NCBI RefSeq assembly: GCF_017814975.1
Contig: NZ_JAGIQA010000008.1
Coordinates: 1-64,000, forward strand
Length of the DNA: 64,000 nt
From: Cupriavidus consociatus
GTDB taxonomy: Bacteria; Pseudomonadota; Gammaproteobacteria; Burkholderiales; Burkholderiaceae
Direction of reading: 5' to 3'
Positions within the stretch are counted from its first letter, which is position 1; each line of letters begins with the position of its first letter. The notes beneath the pieces are model-generated. The model was not told where the DNA came from. It saw only the letters and a list, made by a program, of their open reading frames with translations, and searched no databases. Of the stretch, positions 18,947 through 27,354 are shown in pieces. The translations under genes were made by a program, and so were the position numbers.

Positions 18947-20106
18947 TTCTCGATCCTCCAGCTACCGTTCTGGACCTTCACGAGGACACGGCTCGATGCG
19001 TCGTAGACCGAATGTTCGGTCTTGCTGACGCTGATGACGCCATGGGTGGCCGGCAACCCCTTGGTATTTTCGATCGCATCGCGCAACGCCTGGCGGAACG
19101 CCGGCGTGCCGGGCTGGACAGAGGTGGGCACGGATGCTGCAGCCTTGCCGAGCAGCAGGTAGGCGTCGTAGGCGTAGCCGGCGAACAGGTCGCGCGAGCC
19201 GGCGCCATACTTGGCTTCGTAGCGCTTCACGAAGTCCGACGCCACCGCCTTGCTCGGATGGCCTTCGGGCAACTGTTCCGCCACGAGCAATGCGCCCGCC
19301 GGCAGCACCACACCGTCCGCCGACTTGCCGCCGACGCGCAAGAAGTCGTTGTTCGCAACGCCGTGGGTCTGGTAGATCGGCCCCTTGTACCCGCGGTCGC
19401 GCAGCGCGGTCATTGGCAGCGCTGCGGGCGTACCGCTACCGACCACGATGACCGCGTCAGGGCGCGAAGAAACGACCTTGACCGTCTGCCCGGCCACGGA
19501 TTGGTCCGTCCGCGCGAAGCGCTCGGTCGCCACCAGCTTAATGCCGGAGGCTTCGGCGCGGGGCTGCACTTCCTTGAGCCACGCTTCGCCATACGAGTCG
19601 TTGTAGCCGATGAAAGCCAGCGACTGCACCTTGCGGGCCGCCATGTCGTCGAACAGCGCGGCCGACATGACACCAACCGGCTGGGGCAGCGAGAACGACC
19701 ACGCCAGCCAGCCCGGCTTCGGTACGAAGGGGCTCAGCGCGACCGCCGGGGTCTTGCCCTCTGCAGCCACCGTTGCGACGGCGATAGCCGTGGGGACGGT
19801 GGACGACCCGATGATGGCGTCGACCTTCTCTTCCTCGATCAGTCGGCGAGCATTCTTGGACGCATTCGATGGATCGGTGCCGTCATCCAGCATGATGTAC
19901 TTCACCGGCTTGCCGCCCAGGGTCTGGGGCAGCATCGCCAGCGCCTGCTTCTCGGGAATGCCGAGCGAGGCACCGGGGCCCGTGGTGGACAGTGAAACGC
20001 CGATCTTGATTTCATTGGCCTGTGCGAGAGCATTGGCCGACAAAAGGGTGAACGCTGCCGAGGTGGCCAGCGCGAGGGCTGCCGCCTTGTACATTGTCTT
20101 GGTCAT
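18943..20106 (-). CDS. Periplasmic Liv-type substrate-binding protein
   Basis: A 387-residue type I periplasmic binding protein. The signal peptide covers about residues 1-28 (AALALATSAAFTLLSANALA), and the mature protein starts NEIKIGVSLSTTGPGASLGI. The fold pattern with IIGSSTVPTAIAVATVAAEG and a C-terminal VYDASSRVLVKVQNGSWRI is typical of aromatic-acid binding proteins of the LivK class. It is expected to deliver substrate to LivH/LivMG/LivF. Its stop overlaps the start of the feruloyl-CoA synthase-like gene (ATGA), linking uptake with activation. A deleted paralogue lies at 13668-13933. Confidence 0.9.
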   Translation of the reverse strand: MTKTMYKAAALALATSAAFTLLSANALAQANEIKIGVSLSTTGPGASLGIPEKQALAMLPQTLGGKPVKYIMLDDGTDPSNASKNARRLIEEEKVDAIIGSSTVPTAIAVATVAAEGKTPAVALSPFVPKPGWLAWSFSLPQPVGVMSAALFDDMAARKVQSLAFIGYNDSYGEAWLKEVQPRAEASGIKLVATERFARTDQSVAGQTVKVVSSRPDAVIVVGSGTPAALPMTALRDRGYKGPIYQTHGVANNDFLRVGGKSADGVVLPAGALLVAEQLPEGHPSKAVASDFVKRYEAKYGAGSRDLFAGYAYDAYLLLGKAAASVPTSVQPGTPAFRQALRDAIENTKGLPATHGVISVSKTEHSVYDASSRVLVKVQNGSWRIEK

Positions 20107-20151
20107 GTTGTCTCCGGTGTCCCGCTCTCCGTGGCGGGCGCTACGAATCGA

Positions 20152-20931
20152 TCAGTCGGTCGGGCAAGTCACCTTGCCGAGCCCCTCCACCTCCAATTGC
20201 AGCTGCTCTCCAGGGCGAATCGGGAACATTGGCCCCATCGCGCCCGACAGCACCACGTCGCCGGCGCGCAGCGGCTCGCCCACGTCCTGCATCATCCTGG
20301 CCAGCCACCATGCCGCATTGAGCGGATGCCCGAGGCAGGCGGCGCCATTGCCCTCGGAACTCACCTCGCCGTTGCGCAGGAAACGCATGCGGCAATCTGG
20401 CAGCGTCACGTCGGACAGGCGCTTCGGATCGGCGCCGAGTACGTACAGGCCGCACGAGGCGTTATCGGCCACGGTATCGACGAGGGTAATTCGCCAGTCC
20501 TGGATCACGCTGTCGACGATCTCGATGGCCGGCAGCGTGTATTCGATGGCGGCGAGGAATCGGCCCCACGTCAGGTCGCCATCCAGGTCCTTGCCCATGA
20601 CGAAAGCCACTTCACCTTCGGCCTTCGGCTGGATCAGCCGTGAAACCGGCACCGTCATGCCGCTGACGAACTCCATGTCCGAGAACAGCACACCGAAATC
20701 GGGCTGATCTACGCCGAGTTGCTTTTGCACGGCCAGTGAAGTCAGGCCGATTTTCTTGCCGCTCATGACGCGTCCACCGTCGAGCGCGCGACGCGTGTTG
20801 AGGTGGGCGACCGCGTAGGCGTCGTCGAGCGTCGTGACGCCGTGGGTCTCCGAGATGCGGGGGATCGCTTCGCGAGTGGCGCGCGCCTGAAAGATGGCGT
20901 CGGCGGCTTGTTGCAGTTGAGGGGCTGTCAT
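20152..20931 (-). CDS. 2-keto-4-pentenoate hydratase
   Basis: A 259-residue MhpD/BphH/DmpE-type hydratase. Family blocks are VMSGKKIGLTS, GVLFSDMEFVSG, KAEGEVAFVMGKDLDGD and NGAACLGHPLNAAWWLA, which carry the metal-binding acidic residues. It adds water to 2-hydroxypenta-2,4-dienoate to form 4-hydroxy-2-oxovalerate, feeding the aldolase. The ATG at 20931 follows GAGGTAGACAGG; 13 extra codons upstream are not needed. It stands between the binding protein and the nitronate-monooxygenase-like gene in the same direction. Confidence 0.93.
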   Translation of the reverse strand: MTAPQLQQAADAIFQARATREAIPRISETHGVTTLDDAYAVAHLNTRRALDGGRVMSGKKIGLTSLAVQKQLGVDQPDFGVLFSDMEFVSGMTVPVSRLIQPKAEGEVAFVMGKDLDGDLTWGRFLAAIEYTLPAIEIVDSVIQDWRITLVDTVADNASCGLYVLGADPKRLSDVTLPDCRMRFLRNGEVSSEGNGAACLGHPLNAAWWLARMMQDVGEPLRAGDVVLSGAMGPMFPIRPGEQLQLEVEGLGKVTCPTD

Positions 20932-21023
20932 CCTGTCTACCTCTGTTCTAATGTTGTCATCGCGCGGCATCGGGCGTCGCCGCGAGGTCCTGCTCTCACC
21001 CGGCCGATCAGGCCGTCACGCCG

Positions 21024-22049
21024 TCACGCCGTCACGCTCCGGTCGGCATGCCGGCGCGCCAGTGCAGAGATGTCGCCCTGCTCCTTGCGCAGGCAAGCCA
21101 AGTATTCACGCTCCAATTCTTCAACCACTTCCCGCACCGGCGCCACCCGGCGCACAGCGCCTACGCCGTGCCCAGCGGACCATACGTCTTTCCACGCCTT
21201 CGGCGCGGCAACGATGTCACCGGAGAAATCGATGCGGGCTTCGGCCTTGAGCTGCTCGGCGGTGAAACCTGCGGATTCGAGTGTCGGCTTCAGCCAGTTC
21301 GCCGGGACCCCGGAAACGGCGCTCGACATTGTCAGGTCCTCCATCCGGCTCGATACCAGCAGATCCCGGTACTGGTCGGAAACCATGCTCTCGGGCGTAG
21401 CGATCAGTCTGGTGCCGATCACCGCGAAGTCGGCGCCCAGCAACTGCGCTGCGCGGATCTGCGAGCCAGTGGAAATGGCGCCAGCCAGGCCGATCGGCCC
21501 ATCCCAGAACTCACGCACCTCGGCGAGGAACGCAAAGGGGTGGTACTGGCCGGTGTGTCCGCCCGCCCCATTGGTGACGAGCAGCAGGCCGTCCACACCG
21601 GCTTCGATGGCCTTGCGGGCCAGTGCGGGAGAAATCACGTCGGCCATCACCAGCCCGCCGTACGCATGCACACGATCCAGCACTCGCCGTGGGCTGCCCA
21701 GCGCTGTCGTGACGATGCCCGGTCGGTAGCGCTCGACGAGCGCCATCTCGGCTTCGAATCGGTCATAGCTTCGATGGACAATCATGTTGAGCGCCCAGGG
21801 CACGCCGGCACATTCCGCCGCATGCGCGCCGATCTGCGACAGGGCGGCGTCGAGCGCCTCGACGTTGCGTGCATTAGGCGCGGCATAAGTGCCGACGATG
21901 CCGGCGCTGAGGCTTGCGCAAACCAGTTCCGGCCCGGAGACAAGGAACATGGGTGCAGCCATCACCGGCAGTCGCGCGGTCTGGAACGTTGCGCGCAACG
22001 CGGTATGGGCTGAATGCATGGGAGACATTGGTGCGTTCATCGTTGTCAT
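21024..22049 (-). CDS. Nitronate monooxygenase-family flavoprotein
   Basis: A 341-residue FMN TIM-barrel protein of the 2-nitropropane dioxygenase family. Visible motifs are PVMAAPMFLVSGPELV at the N-terminus and TNGAGGHTGQYHPF, which holds the catalytic histidine, then the phosphate-binding GAISTGSQIRAAQLLGADF. Known relatives oxidise alkyl nitronates or act as NADH:quinone reductases. It is odd in a ring-cleavage operon that has no other nitro-group enzyme; it may detoxify a by-product. I chose the ATG at 22049, which overlaps the dehydrogenase stop by 4 bp. Confidence 0.85.
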   Translation of the reverse strand: MTTMNAPMSPMHSAHTALRATFQTARLPVMAAPMFLVSGPELVCASLSAGIVGTYAAPNARNVEALDAALSQIGAHAAECAGVPWALNMIVHRSYDRFEAEMALVERYRPGIVTTALGSPRRVLDRVHAYGGLVMADVISPALARKAIEAGVDGLLLVTNGAGGHTGQYHPFAFLAEVREFWDGPIGLAGAISTGSQIRAAQLLGADFAVIGTRLIATPESMVSDQYRDLLVSSRMEDLTMSSAVSGVPANWLKPTLESAGFTAEQLKAEARIDFSGDIVAAPKAWKDVWSAGHGVGAVRRVAPVREVVEELEREYLACLRKEQGDISALARRHADRSVTA

Positions 22050-22870
22050 TCGGGGCGTGGCTTGCGCGCAGGCCGGCCGCGCACTTCCCAACCGCCATCG
22101 CTTTGCAGGATGGCGGCCGTGGTTGCAGGAGAGTTTGTGCGGGAGGCCAGCAGGACATAGTGGCCCGCATGGTCCTCGGGCTGTGCCATGAATCCAAGCG
22201 GTACGGCGTTGGCCACGGCCTCATCGAATCCAGGGATTTCGGAGAGCTTCGCGCCCTGCTTGCCAAGCGACTCCGGTCCTTTCAGCGGCGTGGCGGTCCC
22301 GCCAGGCGCCACGCCGTTGACGCGGATCTCGGGGGCCAGTTCGTACGCGAGCTGGCGGATCAATCCGACACCGGCATGCTTGGACGCCACATAGGCTGGG
22401 CCGCCGCCGCCGGCATAGAATGCCGCATTCGACAGCGTGAAGATCATGCTGCCACGGCACTCTCGCAGCGCCGGTGCGGCGGCGTAGGCAGCCAGCAGAT
22501 AGCCGAGGACGTTAATGTCAAAGACTTCACGGAACGTCTGCGCGACGTGGTGGCCGTCAGCGAATTTTCGCAGCGGCGCGAAATAGTCCCAGACGCCAGC
22601 GTTGCCAACCAAAGTATCGAGCCTGCCGTACGCGGCGAGCGTCGCTGCCACGGCGGCGTCGTTGGCATCGGGATCACGTACGTCGCCCACCGTGACGGTC
22701 ACGCGCTCGCCAAATTCGCCGCGCAACTGGTCGGCACCCTTCTCGCTTCGCACCAGTACCCCGATGCCGCGCGCGCCTTCCTGAAGGAAGCGTCGTACGA
22801 CCGCGAGTCCGATGCCGGAGTTGGCTCCGGTGACGAGTGCCACATCGTTATCTAGCCAGCCCATGGTCAC
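22046..22870 (-). CDS. cis-Dihydrodiol dehydrogenase (SDR)
   Basis: A 274-residue short-chain dehydrogenase of the BphB/HcaB type. It shows the cofactor motif TGANSGIG, NAGVWD, the catalytic serine in FTLSNAAFYA and the YVASKHA catalytic Tyr/Lys pair. It re-aromatises the cis-dihydrodiol made by the dioxygenase to a catechol, making NADH. The GTG at 22870 overlaps the beta-subunit stop (GTGA); an ATG at 22864 is the alternative start. Its own stop overlaps the next gene by 4 bp, so coupling runs through the block. Confidence 0.88.
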   Translation of the reverse strand: MTMGWLDNDVALVTGANSGIGLAVVRRFLQEGARGIGVLVRSEKGADQLRGEFGERVTVTVGDVRDPDANDAAVAATLAAYGRLDTLVGNAGVWDYFAPLRKFADGHHVAQTFREVFDINVLGYLLAAYAAAPALRECRGSMIFTLSNAAFYAGGGGPAYVASKHAGVGLIRQLAYELAPEIRVNGVAPGGTATPLKGPESLGKQGAKLSEIPGFDEAVANAVPLGFMAQPEDHAGHYVLLASRTNSPATTAAILQSDGGWEVRGRPARKPRPE

Positions 22871-23427
22871 AGGAAAGTGTTGAGATTCTTCGACATGAAC
22901 AGCGACTGCGTAATCACGATCTTGCGTCTCGCGATGCGGAAGTCATCAGGTTCGCCGTCCACGGACCGGATCAGGTCTTCGCGGCGACCGAGCAGCAGAT
23001 CGTTGTCGGCTTCGCCACGACTGCGATAGTTGACGAAGACCGAATGCACCAAGTAGCCGCCGGATTCGTCGGCCGCCATCGCCTCGACGTTGCTGATCAC
23101 GTGGACGTGGCGCGTCGGGGGATCCTCGGCCCACGCTGAAGGTTGCTTGAAGCGGGCCACGCGACGCTCGAGGTCGAAGCGGGTGTCGTCGAAATAAGCG
23201 CCACGGCCTCGCGCATAGGCGCCAAGCTTGTCGGCACGGCGACGGTTCTCGATCGCCGGCATCCAGTAGTGGATGTCGTCAGCCATCAGTCCCAGCCAGG
23301 CGTCCCATGCTTCGGTGTCGAGCAGACGCGCCTCGCGGAACAGGAACTGTTCGATGCGGTGCGCGGTTTCGCGGTCCACGGACTTGCGGGCCGGTACGCT
23401 GGCCAGTGCAGCAGGATTGGCGCTCAT
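22867..23427 (-). CDS. Ring-hydroxylating dioxygenase, small (beta) subunit
   Basis: A 186-residue SnoaL/NTF2-fold beta subunit. Family features are HRIEQFLFREARLLDTEAWD at the N-terminus, DDIHYWMPAIENRR, and RHVHVISNVEAM. It has no cofactor and stabilises the alpha3beta3 hexamer. It overlaps the alpha-subunit gene by 4 bp (ATGA) and the diol dehydrogenase gene likewise. Similar subunits serve biphenyl, phenylpropionate and related dioxygenases. Confidence 0.93.
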   Translation of the reverse strand: MSANPAALASVPARKSVDRETAHRIEQFLFREARLLDTEAWDAWLGLMADDIHYWMPAIENRRRADKLGAYARGRGAYFDDTRFDLERRVARFKQPSAWAEDPPTRHVHVISNVEAMAADESGGYLVHSVFVNYRSRGEADNDLLLGRREDLIRSVDGEPDDFRIARRKIVITQSLFMSKNLNTFL

Positions 23428-24830
23428 GCCACCTCCTTCTTCGCATCGGCCTGATATGCGAACGCTTCATCGGCGAGCTTTGGCTCGTCGCGCTGCGGCA
23501 CCTCGCCCCAGCTTTGGGACTTCATCAGGTCCAGCCAACGCTGATAGAACGCGCGGTGATTGGCTTCATTCACCTGGTTGCGGTAGACGTTGCCAGGCAA
23601 GCCACTGTCCTGAAGCTGCGAGCCGCGTCCGAGCCCCATGTAGAGTTCCTGCTGCCGCGTGACGAAGCCAGCGTTCGTGCGCGTGGAAAACTCGAAGTTC
23701 TCACCGTCGTCCATCTCGAACACGCCAGACGGCGAGAACGTCATCATCGTGCCCTTGAGCCAGCGGTCCTTGATTTCCTGCGGCGCGCTCTTGTTGACGA
23801 TGGTCCAGGTATGCAGCTCAATCTTTCCCGGGCCGCGCGGGTGCCAGACGCGGAACGTGTTCTGGCCAGGCAGGAACGACAGGTTGGGAAAGACGCTGAC
23901 TGACGAGATCGAGCCGATCATTTTCGAGCGGAACTCGCCGAGCCGCTCCGCCACCTGCGGCTGGATCGTGTACAAGTACTTGCGGATGGCCTTGTCGCCG
24001 AGCGTGGCCGCGTTACCGACCACGTCGAGGTTGAACTCCCAGCCATGCCCGTTGAAGTTGACGTGGTAAGACTCGGGGTCTTTGTAGACCTCGGCCACCG
24101 GGCCGCCCAGCATCGCGCGGGCTGCCGAGTCGTGCGTCCACAGCGCATGGTAGATGTCGCCGATGAAGTTCTCGACCGGCACCTTCCAGTTGCAGTGGAT
24201 CACCGACTTGACGCAGCCGCCGACAAATTCGGTGCCCTCGCCGTCCATGTCGAGCATCACGTCGAGGTAGTAGCGGAAGTCGCCCAAGTACGACGCGAGA
24301 GATGGTGCATCGGGATCCATGTTGCCGAAAACCAGCCCCTTGTAGGTTGCAACCCGGGCCACCGGATGCAGGCCGTGATCGTCGCGCTTCATGCCGCTCT
24401 CGTCAAACAGCTCCTGGCCGGCCATGCCGCGCAGCGCGCCGTCGATACCGAACGCCCAGCCATGGTAGTTGCATACGAATGTCCGGGCGTTACCGGCATC
24501 CGTGAAGTTGAGCTTGTTGCCGCGGTGCGGACAGGTATTCAGGAACGCCTTGATCGAGCCGTCCTTCTGCCGTACGACGATGACGTTGTCCTCGGCCATA
24601 TAGGTCGTGACATAGTCGCCCGCTTTTGGAATCTGGGATTCGTGGGCCAGAAACAGCCAGCTACGTGCGAAGATCTTTTCCAGCTCCTGTTCGTAGATGC
24701 GCTGGTCCCAATAGACGCGGCGCGACAGCTTGCCCGTGTCGAGGTCGATCAGACGGTCGAGCCCCGCCATGGGTTCGCTGACAGGATCCTTGCGCAGTCG
24801 CTCGCAGTTGCCAATGCAGTCGTGAGTCAT
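23424..24830 (-). CDS. Ring-hydroxylating dioxygenase, large (alpha) subunit
   Basis: A 468-residue Rieske oxygenase subunit. The Rieske ligands are Cys100, His102, Cys120 and His123 (CPHR ... CNYHGW). The mononuclear iron ligands are His228 and His233 with bridging Asp225 (FIGDIYHALWTH). The N-terminal half (FARSWLFLAHESQIPKAGDY, VVRQKDGSIKAFLN) is close in style to HcaE/BphA-type enzymes. It adds O2 across an aromatic ring to give a cis-dihydrodiol. The ATG at 24830 follows AAGGAAGAA. The substrate cannot be read from sequence; an arylalkanoate is plausible given the two CoA ligases. Confidence 0.94.
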   Translation of the reverse strand: MTHDCIGNCERLRKDPVSEPMAGLDRLIDLDTGKLSRRVYWDQRIYEQELEKIFARSWLFLAHESQIPKAGDYVTTYMAEDNVIVVRQKDGSIKAFLNTCPHRGNKLNFTDAGNARTFVCNYHGWAFGIDGALRGMAGQELFDESGMKRDDHGLHPVARVATYKGLVFGNMDPDAPSLASYLGDFRYYLDVMLDMDGEGTEFVGGCVKSVIHCNWKVPVENFIGDIYHALWTHDSAARAMLGGPVAEVYKDPESYHVNFNGHGWEFNLDVVGNAATLGDKAIRKYLYTIQPQVAERLGEFRSKMIGSISSVSVFPNLSFLPGQNTFRVWHPRGPGKIELHTWTIVNKSAPQEIKDRWLKGTMMTFSPSGVFEMDDGENFEFSTRTNAGFVTRQQELYMGLGRGSQLQDSGLPGNVYRNQVNEANHRAFYQRWLDLMKSQSWGEVPQRDEPKLADEAFAYQADAKKEVA

Positions 24831-24841
24831 GACGTTCTTCC

Positions 24842-25186
24842 TTAGATGGCCGACGCCGCGGCTTCGGATTCCTCGTCGAGGTCCGCAAAGATCTCGTCGC
24901 CCTCCTCGATGACCCGGTACGTGCGCAGATCCACTGTGCACGGGAAGGCCATGGCCTGACCCGTCGGGATGTGGAACTGCCCGTCATGCAGCGGACAGGC
25001 GATCAGGTCGCCGTCGACGATCTCGCCGTCGGAGAGCGAAGCCGTGGCATGGGTGCAGATGTCGCTCGTGGCATAGAACGTGCCATCTACGTTGTAGACT
25101 GCCAGCGGGCAGCGCTCGGTCTCGACCTTGCGCACCTGCCCGGGCTCCAGCGCTTCTCGCCTGATCAGAAATACCTTCTTGCTCAT
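24842..25186 (-). CDS. Rieske [2Fe-2S] ferredoxin of the dioxygenase
   Basis: A 114-residue Rieske ferredoxin with ligands Cys44, His46, Cys64 and His67 (CTHATAS ... CPLHDGQF). It carries electrons from the flavoprotein reductase to the oxygenase. The C-terminal tail is unusually acidic (EEGDEIFADLDEESEAA). The ATG at 25186 follows AAGGAAGC. It sits 11 bp before the alpha subunit gene. Confidence 0.93.
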   Translation of the reverse strand: MSKKVFLIRREALEPGQVRKVETERCPLAVYNVDGTFYATSDICTHATASLSDGEIVDGDLIACPLHDGQFHIPTGQAMAFPCTVDLRTYRVIEEGDEIFADLDEESEAAASAI

Positions 25187-25202
25187 GTTTGCTTCCTTGA
25201 CG

Positions 25203-26045
25203 CTATGACTGGCGGTGCAGTTGCACGAATCCAAGCCCAGTCACCCATTCCGGCACGGCTTCGTAGGCGATGACTTCGCCGCGCGCGCCTACGAGCGCGC
25301 CCATCGCACAGGCCCAGTTGCGGATTTCCATGCCGCCGTTGCCGCCGGCTTCGAGGATGTAGGCGTCCGAAAGACTCGCCATACCCGACAAGTCCCCGTT
25401 CTTGGCGAACTCCAGAATCTGGTGATCGAATTCCGGGTTGACGCGTCCCATCTCGGCCGTTCCCACCCAGTGGCTGATGCCGCCGCTGCCAATGACCACG
25501 ACGCGCTCGGCAGCATCGAACGATTCCACCGCTTCGCGAATCTGCCTGCCCACTTCGATGGCGCGCGAGATCCGGATGTAGGGATCTACCCCGGCAGCTA
25601 GATAGACCGGCACAGTGCCGACGCTGTGCCCGGCTGCGCGCAGCGGATCGACCATCAACTGATTCGGAATCGCAATGGCGTGATCCACCGTCAATGCCCG
25701 GGCTACAGCCCAGTCGAAACCGCGTGCATGGCCGTCTGCCGCGATATGCGCGGCGAGCGCTTCACTGTTTTGAATCGAGCCTCGTTTAAGGCCCGGCATG
25801 GCGTCCAGCGGACCATCTACATCGCCCGTGCCGATCAGATAGCTGGGCAGGCACGTGGTGCCGAACAACATGTAATGGTCGGCGCCGATGATGATGACGC
25901 TGGTGGGCTCCAGCGCCGCGAGGCGCTCGGCGCAGGTCGCAAACGCGCCCCACATACGGTCCCGTACGGCGGGCTCGGGCGCCTCGGGCGCGACGAACAT
26001 CACAGGATCATGCGGCACCAGGAAGCCGCCTACGATCTTTCCCAT
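25203..26045 (-). CDS. Class III extradiol dioxygenase, catalytic subunit (LigB-like)
   Basis: A 280-residue LigB-fold protein. The iron ligands expected in this family fit GGFLVPHDPVM (His12) and DHAIAIPNQL with an acidic ligand further on; VIGSGGISHWVG is the conserved substrate-side block. It opens a catechol next to a hydroxyl group using Fe(II) and O2. It is paired with a separate LigA-like subunit encoded 8 bp upstream. It lies between the hydrolase/LigA genes and the ferredoxin, in pathway order. Confidence 0.9.
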   Translation of the reverse strand: MGKIVGGFLVPHDPVMFVAPEAPEPAVRDRMWGAFATCAERLAALEPTSVIIIGADHYMLFGTTCLPSYLIGTGDVDGPLDAMPGLKRGSIQNSEALAAHIAADGHARGFDWAVARALTVDHAIAIPNQLMVDPLRAAGHSVGTVPVYLAAGVDPYIRISRAIEVGRQIREAVESFDAAERVVVIGSGGISHWVGTAEMGRVNPEFDHQILEFAKNGDLSGMASLSDAYILEAGGNGGMEIRNWACAMGALVGARGEVIAYEAVPEWVTGLGFVQLHRQS

Positions 26046-26053
26046 TCCGGCTC

Positions 26054-26350
26054 CTATTGCTTGAGTGCAGCGCTATGCAGCGCCTCGGACGTGCCCACGG
26101 GACGTAGTTTCCTCATGTAGGCGCGCATATCGCGCTCGGGCGACAGTTCCTGCCAGAAGCCCATCGTCAGCATCGGGTTCACGCCGGCCTGCTGCAGGCC
26201 GAGTACATCAAACCCCGTCAGCATGGCGCGCTCGGCATCAGTCAGCGCGAACCGCTTGAGGTAGCCCTCCGCATCCTCGCGAAAGCGCTGCTTTGCTGCA
26301 CGATCCACGGTGAGCTGGTGCAGCACCCGTTCGAGTACGTTACGGCTCAT
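26054..26350 (-). CDS. LigA-like small subunit of the extradiol dioxygenase
   Basis: A 98-residue helical protein resembling LigA (protocatechuate 4,5-dioxygenase alpha chain): RFREDAEGYLKRFALTDAER, then MLTGFDVLGLQQAGVNPMLT. LigA-type subunits close the active site of LigB. The ATG at 26350 starts 4 bp after the hydrolase stop; a TTG at 26362 is the alternative. The pairing with the following LigB-like gene supports the call. Confidence 0.85.
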   Translation of the reverse strand: MSRNVLERVLHQLTVDRAAKQRFREDAEGYLKRFALTDAERAMLTGFDVLGLQQAGVNPMLTMGFWQELSPERDMRAYMRKLRPVGTSEALHSAALKQ

Positions 26351-26354
26351 GGCG

Positions 26355-27176
26355 TCACGCAACGAAGTCGGCCACGAGCTTCAGGAAATCCGCGCGGCGC
26401 TCGGTCTGTACCCAGTGACCACACTTGCCGAACAGGTGGAGATCCGCATTGGGGATCGCACGAGCCAGAAGCTGCCCGCATGCCGGCGGCACGACGCGAT
26501 CCTCGCGGCCATGCAGGACGAGCGTACGGGCTTCGATCTTGGCCACCACGTGCTCCGGAAAACCTTTCACGATGGTCGGGCCTTCGGCGTTCGGCCGGGG
26601 AATCAGCTTGCGCAGCGCATCCTGTGCGCCCGGACGGGCGCTGGCTTCGAAACGCGACTGCACCATCTCTGGGGTGATGATCGACTGGTCGTAGGGGAAC
26701 AGCCGCATGGCCTTTTCCATATTCTCGGGCGACGGCTCGTACTCCCAGGCCGAGCGCAGGCCGGGCGTCTGCTCGAACTCACCCGCGGGCGTGCCGAGCA
26801 GCACGAGCTTGTCGACGCGCGTCGGGTCGAAGACCGCCAATCCAAGCGCCAGCGCGCCGCCGAACGAATTGCCGACGAACGACGCCTTTTCGATATCAAG
26901 CGCATCCATGATCCCGACCAGATGGCTGACCCAGAGCTTGATGTCGTACTTCGTGCCTTCCTTGAATTCCGTGAAGCCAAAACCAGCAATATCAGGCACG
27001 ACCACCCGGAACTGCTTGGCCAGGTCGTTCATGACACCCTTCCAATTGGTAAAGCCCGACACCCCAGGACCCGAGCCATGCAGTAGGAACAGCGGCTTGC
27101 CCGCGCCGACATCGAAATAGTTGGTCTGGTGTCCCGCAGCTTCCAGCGTGGCGCCGACGCCTTCGTAATTTCCCAT
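26355..27176 (-). CDS. Meta-cleavage product C-C hydrolase (BphD/MhpC-like)
   Basis: A 273-residue alpha/beta hydrolase. The catalytic triad is Ser104 (VGNSFGGALA), Asp226 (LHGREDRVVP) and His254 (GKCGHWVQTE); the oxyanion region is LLHGSGPGVSGF. It splits the ring-fission product into 2-hydroxypenta-2,4-dienoate and an acid. It is the first gene of the long catabolic operon. The start follows GGAGACGAAACG, placed right behind the 24-bp palindrome, so a bound repressor would cover the promoter -10 region. Confidence 0.93.
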   Translation of the reverse strand: MGNYEGVGATLEAAGHQTNYFDVGAGKPLFLLHGSGPGVSGFTNWKGVMNDLAKQFRVVVPDIAGFGFTEFKEGTKYDIKLWVSHLVGIMDALDIEKASFVGNSFGGALALGLAVFDPTRVDKLVLLGTPAGEFEQTPGLRSAWEYEPSPENMEKAMRLFPYDQSIITPEMVQSRFEASARPGAQDALRKLIPRPNAEGPTIVKGFPEHVVAKIEARTLVLHGREDRVVPPACGQLLARAIPNADLHLFGKCGHWVQTERRADFLKLVADFVA

Positions 27177-27188
27177 CTCGTTTCGTCT

Positions 27189-27212
27189 CCATACACATAC
27201 GTATGTGTATGG
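27189..27212. promoter_or_regulatory. Perfect 24-bp palindrome, TetR operator candidate
   Basis: CCATACACATAC is followed directly by its exact reverse complement. The site lies 12 bp upstream of the hydrolase start codon and overlaps the predicted -10 element of the catabolic operon. A TetR-family regulator is divergently encoded 143 bp away. Symmetry and place strongly suggest a repressor site. Confidence 0.75.
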
Positions 27213-27237
27213 TAGGAACCGGCCATCACGCGGTCAA
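27209..27237 (-). promoter_or_regulatory. Candidate sigma-70 promoter of the catabolic operon
   Basis: On the minus strand TTGACC (27237-27232) and TACCAT (27214-27209) are separated by 17 bp. The -10 overlaps the palindrome. The TTGACC is also one arm of a second inverted repeat, GGTCAA-N8-TTGACC at 27232-27251. Confidence 0.5.
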
Positions 27238-27354
27238 GCGAAAAATTGACCGTTACTGTAGGGGTTTACGCGGTTATCCCACACCCATCCCAGCCATACG
27301 GGGGCGAACTGTGGCGAGGTAGTAGAATCGCAGACACGCCTAATGGAGAACCGA

